NCBI GenBank assembly: GCA_030549775.1
Contig: CM060175.1
Span: 2,852,564-2,916,563 of the forward strand
Length of the DNA: 64,000 nt
Reading direction: 5' to 3'
From: Tamarix chinensis
Lineage: Eukaryota > Streptophyta > Magnoliopsida > Caryophyllales > Tamaricaceae
In this document: piece after piece, positions 1-13,441 of the stretch
How positions within the stretch are numbered: position 1 is the stretch's first letter
How the letters are laid out: the number at the start of each line of letters is the position of its first letter
Made by a program: the position numbers and the translations under genes
The notes under the pieces: model-generated
Database searches by the model: none
Told to the model about the DNA's origin: nothing
What the model saw: the letters and a program-made list of their open reading frames with translations, nothing else

Positions 1-866
1 TATGAAACCATCAAGATGTGTTATAAGAGAGTGAGATGAGAGGCAAAAACTATACCATTAGGTTCACCAATGATTATTAATAAAAAAATTCTACAAATAG
101 ATAAATGAATAGCAAGATAATATTTATTATTTTTCAAAATTTATTGTGGTCACAATCTCTTTATAAATGTGTTACAAGATTTAACATCTTCTAATTCAAT
201 CTCCAAAGCATTCAATGATATCACTAACTATTGTTGTGATTTGTGTTGTTGAATTTTCACACTCAACTTGTTTGGGGCTCATCTTGAGTTTGGTGAGCTT
301 GGTCTCCTCAGATATGCTGATGATGAATAATACTTCAACATCTTCAACTTTGAAGTTCTTGAATACTTTGATCTTTAATTCTTTAATCTTTGTTCTTTGC
401 TTCTATTTTCAATTTTGACCTTAAAGTATTGCATAGTGCTCTCTTTGGGAGCATTAGATTTTCGGATCTCTTACCTCTCAAATAAGGAGGTGATCCTTTT
501 ATTTATAGATGAGCAAGGTCCTAGCTTGCTCATATAGGCCTCTTAGGCTACCTTAAAGACTTGGAAGTTGAGTGTTTTTTCACTTACTTTTGGACCTAAT
601 GTCCATTATCAAAGTTAAGCCCGAAGCACATGCATGTAATAAAATCGAGCCCAACTTAATTATTTTGGCCCTTTTTATATCAAATACGGATTTAATTTGG
701 CAAATAAAACATTCTATTTTAATTTATATGCTTTAAATACTTTTAGAAATATTATTGAGTTCACCCAAATTTGGATTGATCGTCTAGGTGATGGTCAATT
801 ATATATTTTATTATCATGATTATTATTATGTTTTAATTGTCAACATGATTGACCATGATTTGTCCC

Positions 867-869
<3 letters not shown>
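1..869 (-). mobile_element. Probable partial LTR, cut by the window edge
   Basis: Read on the minus strand, the block starts with TGTGGGACAAATC at 869. At 497-512 it has a TATA-like box (TATAAATAAAAGG). Just upstream of that is a short hairpin, GAGCAAG paired with CTTGCTC (about 514-537). This layout of TG start, promoter and long leader is typical of a plant LTR. The other end lies beyond position 1, so neither target duplication nor partner LTR can be checked. The family is unknown. The call is an inference from layout only. Confidence 0.4.

Positions 870-904
<35 letters not shown>
870..904. repeat. (AT)n microsatellite
   Basis: About 17 AT dinucleotides in a row, directly abutting the proposed start of the partial LTR to its left. 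Confidence 0.95.
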
Positions 905-906
<2 letters not shown>

Positions 907-3621
907 TCTTAGTCTATAAACAAGAAGAAGTGAGTTCGTATGGATTCAAATCTCAATAAATTTTCTTTTATTTAAGTATAATAGGCATATGAATTTAACA
1001 ACGGCAAAATGATATTAAAATGTAGAAATATTTTGAATTTGTTTTCATAAGAATCTAAGTATTTTCATATTTTGCATAAATATATAAATGTTTAAAATTT
1101 ATTTCTAGTAATACATAATACCTTAAAATCTTCAAATAAAAGGTAATTCTTATAATTTATATTTATATTTTTACGGTAAAAAATCTAAATATTTATAATT
1201 CAATAAAAATAAAGTATAAATGTTTACGCTTTCAAAATTTATTTTTGAAATATTTATATTTTAAGAGAAATAAAATATAAATATTTATGTATTTATAGAA
1301 AAAAACTATTCTAAAAAAATAAATCCAAAATATTTATAACAATAAATGCATCTCTGTCTTCGGGTAATTGATGGGAGCCCGGGCCATACGCACCAATCGA
1401 ATCCTGGTAGCTCATATATCAAACTTCGGTCCTTTCCGGTCGGACCGAGATTTCACTAATTGAGCCTGAAAAACATTTGTCAATTAATAATGACATTCAT
1501 ATTCGGCAATAACTGTGCCTGTTATGGTTTTTGTTCTTCCACTATCCAATCATGTCCGGCTGTGGATCTTTTGTTCTACACTAATTTTGGAATAAATTAT
1601 GTTACGCGAGTGGATTTGGATCTAAGCTAAATTACATACATATGAAAATGTACGAACACAGTTACTTGGCACTTTCTGTTTCCGACCTTTCCCCCCCCCC
1701 TTGTTATGTCTTATTACGTGGCAATATTCTTCTGTGTCCAATAATATTGGCCATCTCTGTTCATTTTTATTTTTCCAGTCTTACAATAATAGTAAATGGG
1801 TACACACGGACCCAGAGGTTATAATTAGAAACTGGTCACTTCCTCCCCCGGGCCCGCGCCGCCCGGGAGGGTGTGTGGGAAGACCCAAAGCGTGTGGATC
1901 CTCATTAATCATAATCTTGAGGGCTCCATTATTGATTTTCAAAGGGCAATCATCCCCTTCATATTACATGCCTAATTTGTTTCTTCACATGCTTCTACAA
2001 CGTGTAACTCTTTAAATAAATTTGCAGAAATAGAAAATGATTAATGTAATTTGTGTAAGGGTTATAGTAAATACTATTGTTCTACCACTATATTATACCA
2101 AATTCTTATAACATCATAGGATTTGATAAACTCACTTTTTTTTTTTTTGTAAAAATGGTAGAATACATGTTAAATGATTAAATTTCCCCTAAATTAATAA
2201 TTATTCATTTAAAGGCACCAAAAATCACTTATAACATAAGATTTCGAACATAGATCAAACTTTTTATAATACATCACTATAAACCAAAATACATGTAATA
2301 TTAGTAGTATTACATACATGTGTACAAAAGGACTAAAATGTCCCTAGATATGTTAAGACTTGAAGTGATTATAATAAATCATAAACATACTCAAACCCTA
2401 ACATGTTATGTATCAAACATTTATGTGTAAAATACCTTATGAAAACTATGGAACACTTAAAATTAATTGTAAATAATAAGAACACAAAAAAATGGCCAAA
2501 TAGTGAAGAGCCTGTTAAGTGCCAAAATAATCATACATGCTAAAATAGTTGAAAACATATATCATCATGCTTAGCATAAGCATCTCATATAAAAACTAAT
2601 AACTCATGCTAACACAAATAAATGCCTTCTTTAACATTCTTGAAAATATAACACGCTTTCAAAAGTACAAACTACCATGCTTACTAATCATGCTTCAAAA
2701 TAAAAGGCCTAACATGCTAGCATGTAATTCTATCATCAATAGAGGGTTTTGGGTTTGTCTAACTCCAAACAATTCAAATAGAAAAAGATATTAAGGGAAT
2801 ATAGCTAGTATTATCCTCCTTTTAAGCTCCTTGATCTCCTTGTGACAAAAACAAAACAAACTTAACACAAATGCTTTAAAAACTAAATCAATTCATAAAA
2901 ATATAAGACTAAAGAAAGTAGAAGACTATACTCTTTTCTTTGAATGAATGGTTTGAAGGAAAGATGAATCAAAGGCATTTTATTCAATAAAAATAAAGAT
3001 TTAGCTCACTTTTACTTAATATTAAGCACTGATGAGTTAAATCAAAGTGTTTAGAGGCTAGGAAGTGAGAGGATAAAACAACTCTTATGGATTGGTAGTA
3101 CCAATAAAAAAAGAAAGTGAAGAGTTGTTTTAATTATTAAATTATTGGTAGTACTAATGAGTTTTTACTTAAGAAAAATAATTTAATGAAGAATGCAAAC
3201 AAAAGGAATATGGCTCTTTTTATTTGACTAACAATAACAAGGCACACTCATGTCCCATGCTAAGGCACATCTTGATAGTATGGAGGGGGAGAAGGGAGAG
3301 TTAAATTTAAATTATGAAGACACTTGAGTGTTAGTATTAGGGTGTGTAAACATAAATTGAAGTGTGTAAGTAGTTATGAAGGATAAGAATGGAAAAGGTA
3401 ATGTGCCAAACCTATATAAGATAAGGGAGAGCCTAATTTTGTTGTTCATAGCCATGGAAGAGGAGAAAGAAAAACAAAAAGTGTTAAAAGTGCATGGAGT
3501 AGATAAAGTAATACACTCGGTTATCAATTTTAGGCCTAAAAATTACGTAAAGAAGAAATGAAATACCAAACACCAAAAAATCTAATCATAAGTGTAGAGA
3601 AGAATTTTGTTCTAAAGATAT
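905..3621. other. Intergenic DNA with no recognised gene
   Basis: AT-rich sequence with only short open frames (104 codons or fewer) that resemble no protein I know. It contains a run of ten C at about 1,690-1,700 and a GC-rich palindromic patch at about 1,845-1,870, where CCCGGGC and GCCCGGG lie close together in otherwise AT-rich DNA. It also contains the nested hairpin listed at 3,075-3,131. No LTR, TIR or tandem array is evident in the rest. It could be ordinary intergenic DNA or old transposon sequence decayed past recognition. Confidence 0.6.
3075..3131. repeat. Nested inverted repeat
   Basis: The outer arms AAAACAACTCTT (3,075-3,086) and AAGAGTTGTTTT (3,120-3,131) are perfect 12-bp complements. 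Inside lies a second perfect palindrome, ATTGGTA-G-TACCAAT (3,091-3,105). A degraded copy of the inner palindrome follows at about 3,143-3,158. It may be the remnant of a small foldback element. Confidence 0.7.
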
Positions 3622-3787
3622 TTTTTTGTGGTGCCCGATAAGTTTGAGATTTATAAAATGAGAAATTCTTTTTCTTCATGGAGTTTGTATGACGTTTGAT
3701 CTTGGTTTGAAATTATAGTTTGGGATTGGTTTGAAATGGATTTGAAAAATGGCCAAGAAAATTGAGTGAAATGAGTTTTCTTGATCT

Positions 3788-3822
3788 ACTAGTTGATCGC
3801 TTCATAGAAGCAATCGACTAGT
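3788..3822 (+). other. Long hairpin in S1
   Basis: Two 16-nt arms (3,788-3,803 and 3,807-3,822) are separated by three bases. They form 14 Watson-Crick pairs, one G-T pair and one mismatch. The arms are built from the CGATCGACTAGT-like phrase that recurs in looser form at 5,100-5,400 in S1 and at 8,140-8,310 and 9,240-9,610 in S3. Confidence 0.75.
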
Positions 3823-4427
3823 GTGTGATTTTTAATAAGGGTTTGGGTTCAACAAAACTGATCAAATAATTTGGAAAAATAATTGAATAGTCTATAAAAT
3901 AATTAAATGGTTGACCAAATTGATCGGCTAGTTTATTAAACTAAGTGATTTTCAAGAATGGATTGTTTTAAAAAAAATCTTCTAACATTTTAGAACCTTG
4001 GCAATCCAACTGTAATATGTTCCTAAGTCATGTATAACATTTTTTATTAGTTACTCAACTTTAATATTTTTTTCGAGCAGATTTGGAGTTCTACTTTTGG
4101 TAGAAAAAAGGAGAAGATGACCTCATACTTTGTCATCTTCTTCCTCTCTCCTCTCTACTACATTAGAAAATATGACTTGTTCCAGAATTTATTTGTACAA
4201 CTAGGATATTTTATTCCCACACTAATCCACCCATTTTCTTTTTTGTGTTCCACCATTCTCTTAAAAATCATGACCTAACGTTATCTAAAAAAATCACCAT
4301 TTGAGCTTTGGGAAGAAAGTAAATATATTCTTGATAAATTTTCCCATTCGACCCAAATTCAAATGGTGAACTTAGGCTTTGTGATATAATTACACACTTT
4401 CTCTCATTCCTTGACCGATTCATTGGT

Positions 4428-4437
4428 TTTATATACC
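4428..4437 (+). promoter_or_regulatory. TATA box of LTR S1
   Basis: TATATACCCC sits about 800 bp inside S1 and is followed at once by a pyrimidine-rich tract. It matches the TATAAATACCCC boxes of S4-S6 in sequence and setting, so it probably marks the U3/R boundary. Confidence 0.5.
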
Positions 4438-7400
4438 CCTAATCATTTCTCCCTTTCACCTCTTTTCATCCACCAAAAATATTCTAAGTTATTCCAACAC
4501 TTGTGCTTCACTTTTCTCCATTTCGAGCCTTAACCTAATTCATGCATATCTTCTAATACTTTCTACATCTTCCTCATGTTTTTATTTTTAAGAAATAAAG
4601 AGTTAAATTTAGAAAAAGTGAGATTTTTTTTAGTTGATTCTTTTCTTAAATTCTTTAGGAGGTGCTAATCATGTTTTCTTGTCCTAATTTTTATTTCTTG
4701 GTTTACAAGAATTCTTTTAAGGTTTTTGAGTTTTAATCTCTTATTTTCTAAGGTTTTGAGATTTTAAACTAGCCAAAGGTTTTATCTCCTTGGTGTATAA
4801 ATTTTGCTAGCCTTTCAAGTAAGTCATTATTACCTTTGAAATATAGTATGAATGTGTATGTGAGCTCATATAGCTCATAGATTTCTAATATTTGTATGCA
4901 TAAATGATATTATGAGTGATTGGTGTTTAATGTTAGAATATTTAAGATTTTTGAGAAAAGTATGATTTCATGAAATAATTGGGTTCATTTTATGTGAATG
5001 CAACATGATTAGTACTTAAGCATGTGCAACATCTATTTTTTTTATAATGGTGATGTTGTAATTTTGATACAGTTTAATTTTTTAAGCCTAAATTGCATTT
5101 AAATTAGTTTTTTTGTATGGGCGCAAACTAATGGACTAGTTAAGCCAAACTAATCAATTGGTTCTTATAATAGTCGAGTAGTTAGTCTAACCAATCAACT
5201 GGGTTATCCATGATGGCTTTGGTTGCTCTCTAAATGAAATCATTGATTGTTTTATCTAAACCTATTAACTAGTCTTAGAACAATTAATTAGTCTGACCAA
5301 GCTAATCTATTGGTTTTGAGAGAAACTCTAAGGTTTAGTTGTGCCAAACCGATCGACTGATTCGATTAGAGAGTGCTATTTTTTGCTCTCTTGAACTTAG
5401 TATGACTTGAGACTTGATAATATGCTATAATAATTCTTCAATAATGAAAAAACACATCTTGGCATGAATTAGTTGATCTAGTGGATGGACTAATGGGATT
5501 AATTCATAGTATTCTAAATAAGTGCATTTGGAAAATTTTAATGGAAACATTTGAGTATGTATGCTATGATGCTAAAAATGGATGATGTAATCTTGATTTT
5601 TAGCCTAAACGGATTATCTTAATGTCTTGATTTAAAATTGGATACGAAGTAATTAAAGTCCCATAGTATGTCTTGGAGGGTAACAATGGCTAAATGGAGT
5701 GATTATATGGATGGGTTGTTTGGTTATTCTAAGGGCCTTATGTGATAACATAACCTTATAGAGCAACACACTAATCACTTAAAGTGAAAGATAATTGAGC
5801 AATAGATGAGCCTAAATTACCTAATCCTTGATTAGCTACAAGGGTTATTATGTCTCTGGCATTTATTGGTGCCTTTGGGTTTTTTCTTTGGACAAAATCC
5901 TAGTGTATCCTAGTATCTTACCTACTCTAGATACTGATGATGTACTAGGGGTTATCGATACTAAAAGCTATGGTCACCTAGGTGGTTTATTGGCTTTGGC
6001 TGGAATTTATATCCATTAGGGGTTACTTAGCTTCAACTAGACTTTATGTACCGTAGTTTGGATAGTCTTCCATAGGGGTAATAATCAGTCCATTGCTCAA
6101 AAAAGTGGTAAGGACTCACAAATAATTAATCTATTGGAACATGTAACTTGGAAAATAAATCAAATGGATAATTGATGAAAGTGGATAGTAGAAGAGTGTA
6201 TCACCCCAAATTTTACTACTAAAAAATTTTATCTTACAATGAAAGCATATAACTAAAATGATCAGGTATTACCACTGTAATTGATGTAAGTCTGGCTTAC
6301 TATACCATCCTTAAGATAAATAGAGTAAATAGAAACTAGAGAAGTTTCATTAACATAAATACGAGTTTGTATATTAACTTTGTGTACAATGATTCAAAAT
6401 AAAAGATACCATGGAATTAAGAGTCCAAAAGCTATACGGGTAAAAACTATCATTCGGATAACATGACTCTACTCCTAAAACCTGATACAAAACATCACTC
6501 TACCCCATATAGACCATTGTAAGATGAAAAATCCTCATATGGGTCCTTATAAACCTATACAGAGTCATTAGGGTCATCTTCTCGTGGGAGTGAGAAATAC
6601 CCATATAAAGGGTGGTTAATACGCTACTTACTAAGTAAGTTGATAATACTGGCAAGTCAACGATACACACATATACGTGCACTCATAGTAGAGTATAGGT
6701 ACATATGCAAAATACATAAAATACCACAAGGTATTTACTGATCTATACCTCATTATTAGATATAATAATTTTCATTCTTTTATTTACGTTGAGTTCAAGG
6801 ACCTAACTATTTTTAAATTTGTGAAATGTTCTAAAGCACCTCCTAGGGACAACACACCTAATACACTATTATCGTCTAGTGGAATGGACCCAACACCTCT
6901 TAGGGAAAAACATTCCTAAGATACTATTCTTAAACTTGTGGAACGGTCTAAAAAACTTCTTAGAGCCAACACATCTAAGCCACTATTAATAGACCCAACA
7001 CTTCGGTCCTAACTCATATACTCTTTTACTTTAAATCATTAATATAATCTTTCACTTTAAATCATTAATATATGATCCATTATTTTAATTCTCTCAAATC
7101 ATATTACAATTAACATTGAGTGTAGGTGCCACTAACCTTAATCTAGTGGAATGGGCTAATACACCTCTCAGGACAAAATACTCTTGAGCCACTATTATCG
7201 TCTGGTGGAACAAACCCATAAAACACCTAGACTAGACCCATGTAATATTTCACTTTGAATGATTAATGATGTCTTCATGATTTATTTGATAGTAAAAAAA
7301 CACATTTAAATTAGGTAAAGTACATCATAAGATCATAAGGTTGTTCTCTAGGGTTAGACCATTATATTGCCTAGAAAACCTAATTTTCATATTTTAGGCA

Positions 7401-8021
7401 TAAATTCATTTTTATTGCTCCTTTATCCACAAAAATTATTAAATATTCCTCAAATATTAATAAAATACCTAAAATTCAAGGCCTAAATCTAAGGTATTAC
7501 ACATGCGATAATAGCACTATCTCAAGAGCTACTATTACAAAGGCTTATAAGACCCTAATTTCACAAGTACCTTATAACTTTTCTTATAGGGCTCATAAAA
7601 TTAACAAATTTAATATACATTCACAAAACATTAATATTAATAACACAGCCAATTTTCATTGTCCAACTTTATTGTTTCACACATGTGATAATAACCTTTT
7701 TATTTTAGGGTTACTATTCCTAACACAACCTATTTCCTTTCTTTATTAAGCTTAGGTCATTCTCTAAAACTATGAAAACTTCATATAATTCCCTTAGAAT
7801 ATTTTAAATAATGTAACACATTAAAATACCATAGTTCCTATAATAAGCCTATATTAACAAAAATGCCCTTATAGAAAACCAAGCCCTTATTTCATGCAAA
7901 TATTATATATTTTGGTAAAACTATTGCCAAATCCTCTATTTATCATCATGTACCTTAATATAATCATTTTACACTCATCATACCTTACTACACACATAAT
8001 ATAACCATATGTCATGCTGAA

Positions 8022-8397
8022 TGTAATACCATGTCCTAAAATCCTTCAAAATGTGTTAAAAATTATGTTGATGTAAAATAAATTAGTTATGGTTCTGGAA
8101 TGGGTATGAAATTATAATAAAAATGTGAATTTAGACGTACTAATTGACTATTCTGCCTAACCGATCAACTGGTATGCTTAGAAATTGATAATTTTATTCT
8201 TGACACATTAGTTGACTAGTTTACCCAAATCGATCACCTACCCTCTCTCCTCTGGTAGCTAGGCTACATGGTTAACTTCATGCACCCATTCCTTGACTCA
8301 CTAGTCTACTATCACGCCCCTTCTTGATTTTTCTCAACCTCCATCATCCCATCATGTATGCCTTTACCTCTTAGTTTCCCACATACAACTATATTAG

Positions 8398-8432
<35 letters not shown>

Positions 8433-11337
8433 GAATGTTAACCAGAACTCACCTCTATACCCTCCATTCCTTTTCCCCCTTTTTCTTTCTCTTCCCCCTT
8501 TTTTTAGTAAAAATTTTCTAAGTGTTGACCATTCCTTCACTCTTTTCCTTGCTTCTCTCTACCAAAAGTATAATATAGGCTTGCTCTAGCTCCCTTCCTT
8601 CTTTGGTTGAGCATTGTCTCTCTTTTCTTCTTTTAATCTTCACTTTTTCCTCCTTTATTTCTCTAAATTAAGGAAGGATTAAGGTTTGAGAAAGGTTAAA
8701 GATTTTAGTTTCCTTCCTTGTCATAATGTCTCTAAGAAAAATGTTTGATTGTGTCGTGTTCTTCTTTTTTTTTTCTTGTAATTCTTCCTTGATTTTTCAT
8801 GGAGTTTTGAAAGAGAATTTTAATGGTTTTAACTTTGATTCTCTTAGGGATCAAGGTCCTTCTAAATAGCCATCAAGTAGGAGTTTTATGCTAGAAGAAT
8901 TGCTTTAAGGTAAGGCATTATTATCTTTAATATGAATCGGGTTATAATGCTTATTAAGGTTTTATTTCCTTGGTGTGTTTTGTGTGATCATGGTCAAATT
9001 TTATTCTAGAATTTGAGCATATGGTAGAATTTCTTTCTAAAATTAAACATTATTAGGGCTCTCTAATTTTACGCTGAAATTGGCAGTTGTAGCATGATTC
9101 GTTTAAATGCCCACATTATCATGTATGCATGTGTTTCTATGTGTGCAACTTGTCTTTTTATCTATTTTGTGATGTAAAAGTATGTTAGGATTATAATGTT
9201 AAAGTATGGTAAATTTTGGGGGTGTGAATCGCAAGTTTGGGTGATGTTTTACCTAGACCAGTCATTCAGTTTGTTGAACCCATCGATTGGTTGTGTGAGT
9301 AGTGGCACGGTTTGGAAATTTTCATCAGTTGGTTGTGAGAGTATTCTATTGGTTCAATGAAACATTTGACTCTTTTCTATAAATAGTTAATTAGTTCACC
9401 AAACTCATCAACTGGTGACCTTACAACCAGAGTGGTATGGTCTCTACTTAGACCCATCAACTAGTTGGACCAAACCTATCAAATAGTTTCCTATGAATAG
9501 TTAATCGGTGAGACAAACCAATTGATTGGTCTACTGGTATTATTTTATTTTAGGTATGGTATGACTAAACTAATCGGCTGATCCTAGGGATAGATTGACT
9601 AGTCCAGTAATATGTCGTGTTGTTTGGTTATTAATTTTGGATACTCTTTTGGGCCTATTGTGTTAATAACTCCATGTGATTAAAACATTTAAGTTATAAT
9701 TTCAACCATGATTGCCTTAGAATTAATAAGAATCATAATGATGATAATTAGGATTGAATTGGCTAAGTTTGATATTATCTTTAAACACCCAATTAGTGGC
9801 TTATGCCTTGGATGTATTTGGTTTTATCACTTAGAAATACCTAATTTGGTTAATAATGGAATTTCATTGTGTTTGGTGTGAACACTTAGAAACACCTAAT
9901 TTGGTTAATAATGGAATTTAATTATATTTGGTGCTATCACTTAGAAACACCTAATTGGTTATTTAGGATTTTAATTTGGTATTTGTGATATCACTTTAAA
10001 ATATACAAGAATGGAATAAGATGTTGTTTAAGCCTTTTTCTCCAACTCTTAGGGTAGTTGACTTGGATTTAGTGGACGGGTTGCCCTATAGTTTATATTT
10101 TTTTCTTAGTACATATTTCATTCTCTATCATGTTATCATTTTATGGTAAGTAGGGAGTATGTGCATATCTTTGAGGTATAGAATTATACTATGGCAGGCC
10201 AGTATGGCATCGGTGTCTAGTACGGGTGAGTTAGGTATCCCATGTACAAGCCCTTGAAACTTTGTATTATCCATTTGTTAGGCTGGTGTGCTATCCTAAC
10301 TTTTTAGCCCTCATGGCGAAGGTATTCAATGTGTGGTGGGTGAGGTATCCTAGTATAAGTTCTCTTGATGTACTTCGACCACATGTGGTAGGTGTGGTAT
10401 CCCTATATGTGTTAGCCTTTGTGGTAGGTACACTCGATGCATGGTGGGAGTGGTATCCATAGAGTAAAGCCACTTTAATATATCCTGACTCTGTGTGGTA
10501 GGTGTGGTATCCCATTATATTTATCTGCTACATTAACTTTTGTTCTGGTAGAGAACTGAGTGTAGTCGAACAAACTATCTTAATAACTAGAAATTATATG
10601 ATCACTAAAGGAAGAAGTATAATATGGTTAGCATTGTGTGGATTATGTTACACTTCTCATATTAACTATCCTTCCATGATTTCCATGTAAGCAATCCTTT
10701 TTGTATTACTAATATGAGCCTAAGGGTTGATTTATATTATTGGGCTTATCACTATGTTATTATGTGACTTTGACGCACTGCATGAGCCTTACCATGTTAT
10801 AGGTAGTATATTTTACTAGTTTTTCACCATATTGATACTACACTTGTGTGGTCACTATGATTATCTGACTTCTAGCATGAAGAGTAGAGAATGATTTATA
10901 TAGGTATGACTCTCATTTAGAGTATGCTGAGGATGATCATGTGGGCAAATAGCTAGCCATTTCTTAGGGTTGGAGATTTATGTTTATGCTAAGAGTTAGA
11001 CTAACTGGCTAGAGGTGTTTTGCCCATTGCATTGGGAAGTTTTTTCTTTTGGTTATTTAAACTCTTGGCTTTCATTTCCTATATATAGATTTGTAAACTC
11101 TCATACTCCTATCTATATTGTTGTTCTTCATTTTATCATTGTGTACTATTGTGTTAATATTACGAGCATGCATCTTTTCTTTAGTTGTTCCATTTTATCT
11201 TACATCAAGCGTGGATTTAGTGATGATCAAACCTCTCTCATAGTTGATGTGATAGTAACATTCCCCTGTATGCTTTTCAAATGCGTCTACATTGTCTTCA
11301 AAATAAAATTTTTTGGTTCGTAAATTGAGGCTCTACA
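8022..11337 (+). mobile_element. Solo LTR S3 (3.3 kb), innermost of the first nest
   Basis: It begins TGTAATACCATGTCC at 8,022 and ends GAGGCTCTACA at 11,337. The flanks CTGAA (8,017-8,021) and CTGAG (11,338-11,342) form a 5-bp target duplication with one change. Features in order are: a (CT)n and pyrimidine tract (8,399-8,640); CGATYGAYTGGT-like repeats (9,240-9,610); a run of GTGGTAGGTGTGGTATCC-like units (10,190-10,520); and a hairpin ACATCAA/TTGATGT at 11,202-11,250. That hairpin lies 87 nt before the LTR end, the same place as the 3' hairpin of S4-S7. There is no coding sequence, and the opposite orientation to S2 shows independent insertions. Confidence 0.75.
8399..8429. repeat. (CT)n microsatellite in S3
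   Basis: About 15 CT units within the pyrimidine-rich promoter or leader region of LTR S3. Confidence 0.95.
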
Positions 11338-13441
11338 CTGAGTATTTTCCACATCAAATATTACTGTAATGATATCACATAATTCTCAACTTACTTATTT
11401 TTCCATCTCATAATTTTAGAATCTCATATCATAGCATTAACAATCATAAATTTAGCCACATAATAACAATAACATGTTATCCCATACAATAATACATAAT
11501 ACTTACCACAAAAGCCCTAGACCCCAACTAATATCCTTACTGAAAAGGCTCTGGTCTCTAAGATTGTTTATCTTATCCTACCTCCCCCTTAACTTTTGAT
11601 AAATCATTGAAGAAAAAATTAGCAAAATCAAATTAGTATGTAATGATATAGTTAAGGAAAATATAAGGTAAATGGGAGAGAAATAAAGAAGATAAATCAA
11701 ACCAATTCTAGAAGAAGTGTTAGGAAAAACTTGTGCAACAAGGATTGAGTATCGGTTGGGATTGATGAAGAGGGAGGGCTAGCAATGGCACAACTTACCA
11801 TTTCTAGGGACGGTGAAATGAAAAAATGAGGCTTAAGCAAGGGAGGTGGTAATGGTGGGAGTGGCTAAAAGGGGGAGGTGAGCAATGATTCTTATGGTTG
11901 AAGGAGGTGGGTATGGTTTGGTTAGTTTTGTTGGAAAAAGGATGTGGGTTATGGTTAAATTTTATGCAGCAAGTTAGAGAGAATATAAGGAAGGTTTCAG
12001 TGGTATATGCCAAAAAAAGGGGTGAGGAATGGCTGGTTTGGCCGGTGGTTGTGGGGGAGTTTTGCTGTGGATCATCGATGGTGGGGGTGGTGCTTTGGTG
12101 AGGGATGCCAAGGGGGTTTTGGGGTTGTTTGCAATGGTGAGGAGGATAGAAAGAAGATGGGAGAAGTTGAGTTGGTGGTGTAATTCTTTGATAGAGAAAA
12201 TAGAGCAAGTGAGAGGGTGGTTTGGCATTTAATGTGCCATATATATATATATATATACGAGACATGAATCAAGAGATGAGAGGGAATGGGTGAAATATTT
12301 AAGGAAGATCTTGGTGTAGGAGGTGGAGGTGGGATGTGATGAGGGTAAGGAGTAGCTTGGCAAGGATGTGGGCATAATAGGCATCATCTAAGGATAATGT
12401 TCTAGGAAAGAAGAAGGAGAGAAGAAAGGAAAAAGGAGGTCGACTGATAGGGAAGAAAATGAAACAAAAAGAAAAGGGAGAAGATGAAAAAGGAAAAAAG
12501 GGGGGATTATTACATTTAGTTTTAGAATTAGAATTAAGTTAAAAAATTTAGGTTAGGGTATTAGGAGAATTTTATTATTGATCATCTAAGATTAGGCTAA
12601 GATTTAGGGTTAAGGTGTTAGGATAATGTGGGAACATTAAATTTTTGAGATTAGAATTAGGTAATGATGTTAATCACTTGGGATTAGGTTTAGCTCAATT
12701 TTAGGGTATTACAAAGAATTTTTTGAGTGGTAGAATAACTTGTGATTAATTAAATATTTTTATCCTTGATATTTATGTTGTGTTGGCAAGTGTGACAAGT
12801 TATGAGATGTCTAGGTCCTTGCGTGGCATGGAATACTAATGTTTTTTATGAACATGATAATGCATGTATCTCTAATTGTATTGTGTAAGTATGATATTAT
12901 GTTTTAGTATGATCTCTATTTTTTTCACAGGCGTTATATGCTTGTGACTCTTATTAAGGAGGTAACTTGGCTTAATCAGTATGTAGCATACTAATATTTC
13001 CATTTGTTTGGTATTCTGCTCAATCCCACGAGTAAAGGATCATGTATAGGTTTTTGAGTAAGATTGATATTAGCCTTCTTGTGTCTAACCTAGGGGCTTG
13101 AGACCATGGATATTCGGAGATCTTTTGTAACTCCTTAATGGAAAAGGGTTTTGGGGCTTGCCTTACATATGTTGACCTTTTTTTTACTTCAACACTTCAG
13201 CTATTATATTCTAGTATACATTTTAGTTCTTTTAGGACCTAACGTAGCCCTATTTGTAAACACTTAAAATCGGTATTTCTATAATATATGTTTTGCACAC
13301 TCTATTTCTTATTTTGGTTTGGTTGAGGTGGATGCTCATCTTGTATTAGATGTGATGGAAACACCTCATTTTTCCTTAACATATTTGGTATTTCATACTT
13401 TTTCAATGTTTTAAAACAAAAAATGAAGGTGTTACATTTTT

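Larger units (their letters stand above)
6197..12713 (-). mobile_element. Solo LTR S2 (3.2 kb), interrupted by S3
   Basis: On the minus strand it starts TGTAATACCCTAAAATTG at 12,713 and ends TTTGGGGTGATACA at 6,197. The flanks are AAGAG (6,192-6,196) and AAGAA (12,714-12,718), a 5-bp target duplication with one mutation. S3 lies inside it at 8,022-11,337. Read on the minus strand it has a C/T-rich promoter and leader region (about 12,490-11,800). It then has units like TCCACCAGACGATAATAGTGG (7,230-6,790, plus-strand numbering) and the CTCACTCCCACGAG block near 6,590. These match in order the blocks of S4-S6. There is no coding sequence and no partner LTR. A piece of a related copy lies at 27,030-27,446. 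Confidence 0.75.
3627..13436 (+). mobile_element. Solo LTR S1 (3.3 kb), interrupted by S2
   Basis: It begins TGTGGTGCCCGATAAG at 3,627 and ends GAAGGTGTTACA at 13,436. It is flanked by TTTTT on both sides (3,622-3,626 and 13,437-13,441), consistent with a 5-bp target duplication, although T runs are weak evidence on their own. S2 occupies 6,197-12,713, so the LTR's own sequence is 3,627-6,196 plus 12,714-13,436. A pyrimidine-rich leader follows a TATA box at 4,428. The 3' part has the block shared with the other giant LTRs, including the hairpin AGTATG/CATACT at 12,978-12,992 and GCTCAATCCCACGAG at about 13,017. No gag, pol, primer site or second LTR is present. The long TG...GTTACA structure suggests a Ty3/gypsy element; that is inferred. 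Confidence 0.75.

Noticed and set aside
1370..1480. Possible tRNA or structured RNA around TCGGTCC/GGACCGA
   Set aside because: There is a 7-bp stem but no cloverleaf, no B box and no other RNA gene hallmarks.
7490..7501. GGTATTACA as the end of a short 1.3-kb minus-strand LTR (6,197-7,501)
   Set aside because: There is no target duplication at 7,502. Joining 6,197-8,021 to 11,338-12,713 gives a complete LTR with flanking AAGAG/AAGAA.
11804..12265. 153-codon minus-strand frame
   Set aside because: It lies in the pyrimidine-rich promoter region of LTR S2, and overlapping frames are open on both strands. Low-complexity artefact.
11365..12713. 11,365 as a true LTR terminus
   Set aside because: It starts TG and the copy at 27,030 begins nearby, but similarity to that copy extends a few bases past it and there is no target duplication. 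It is internal to S2.
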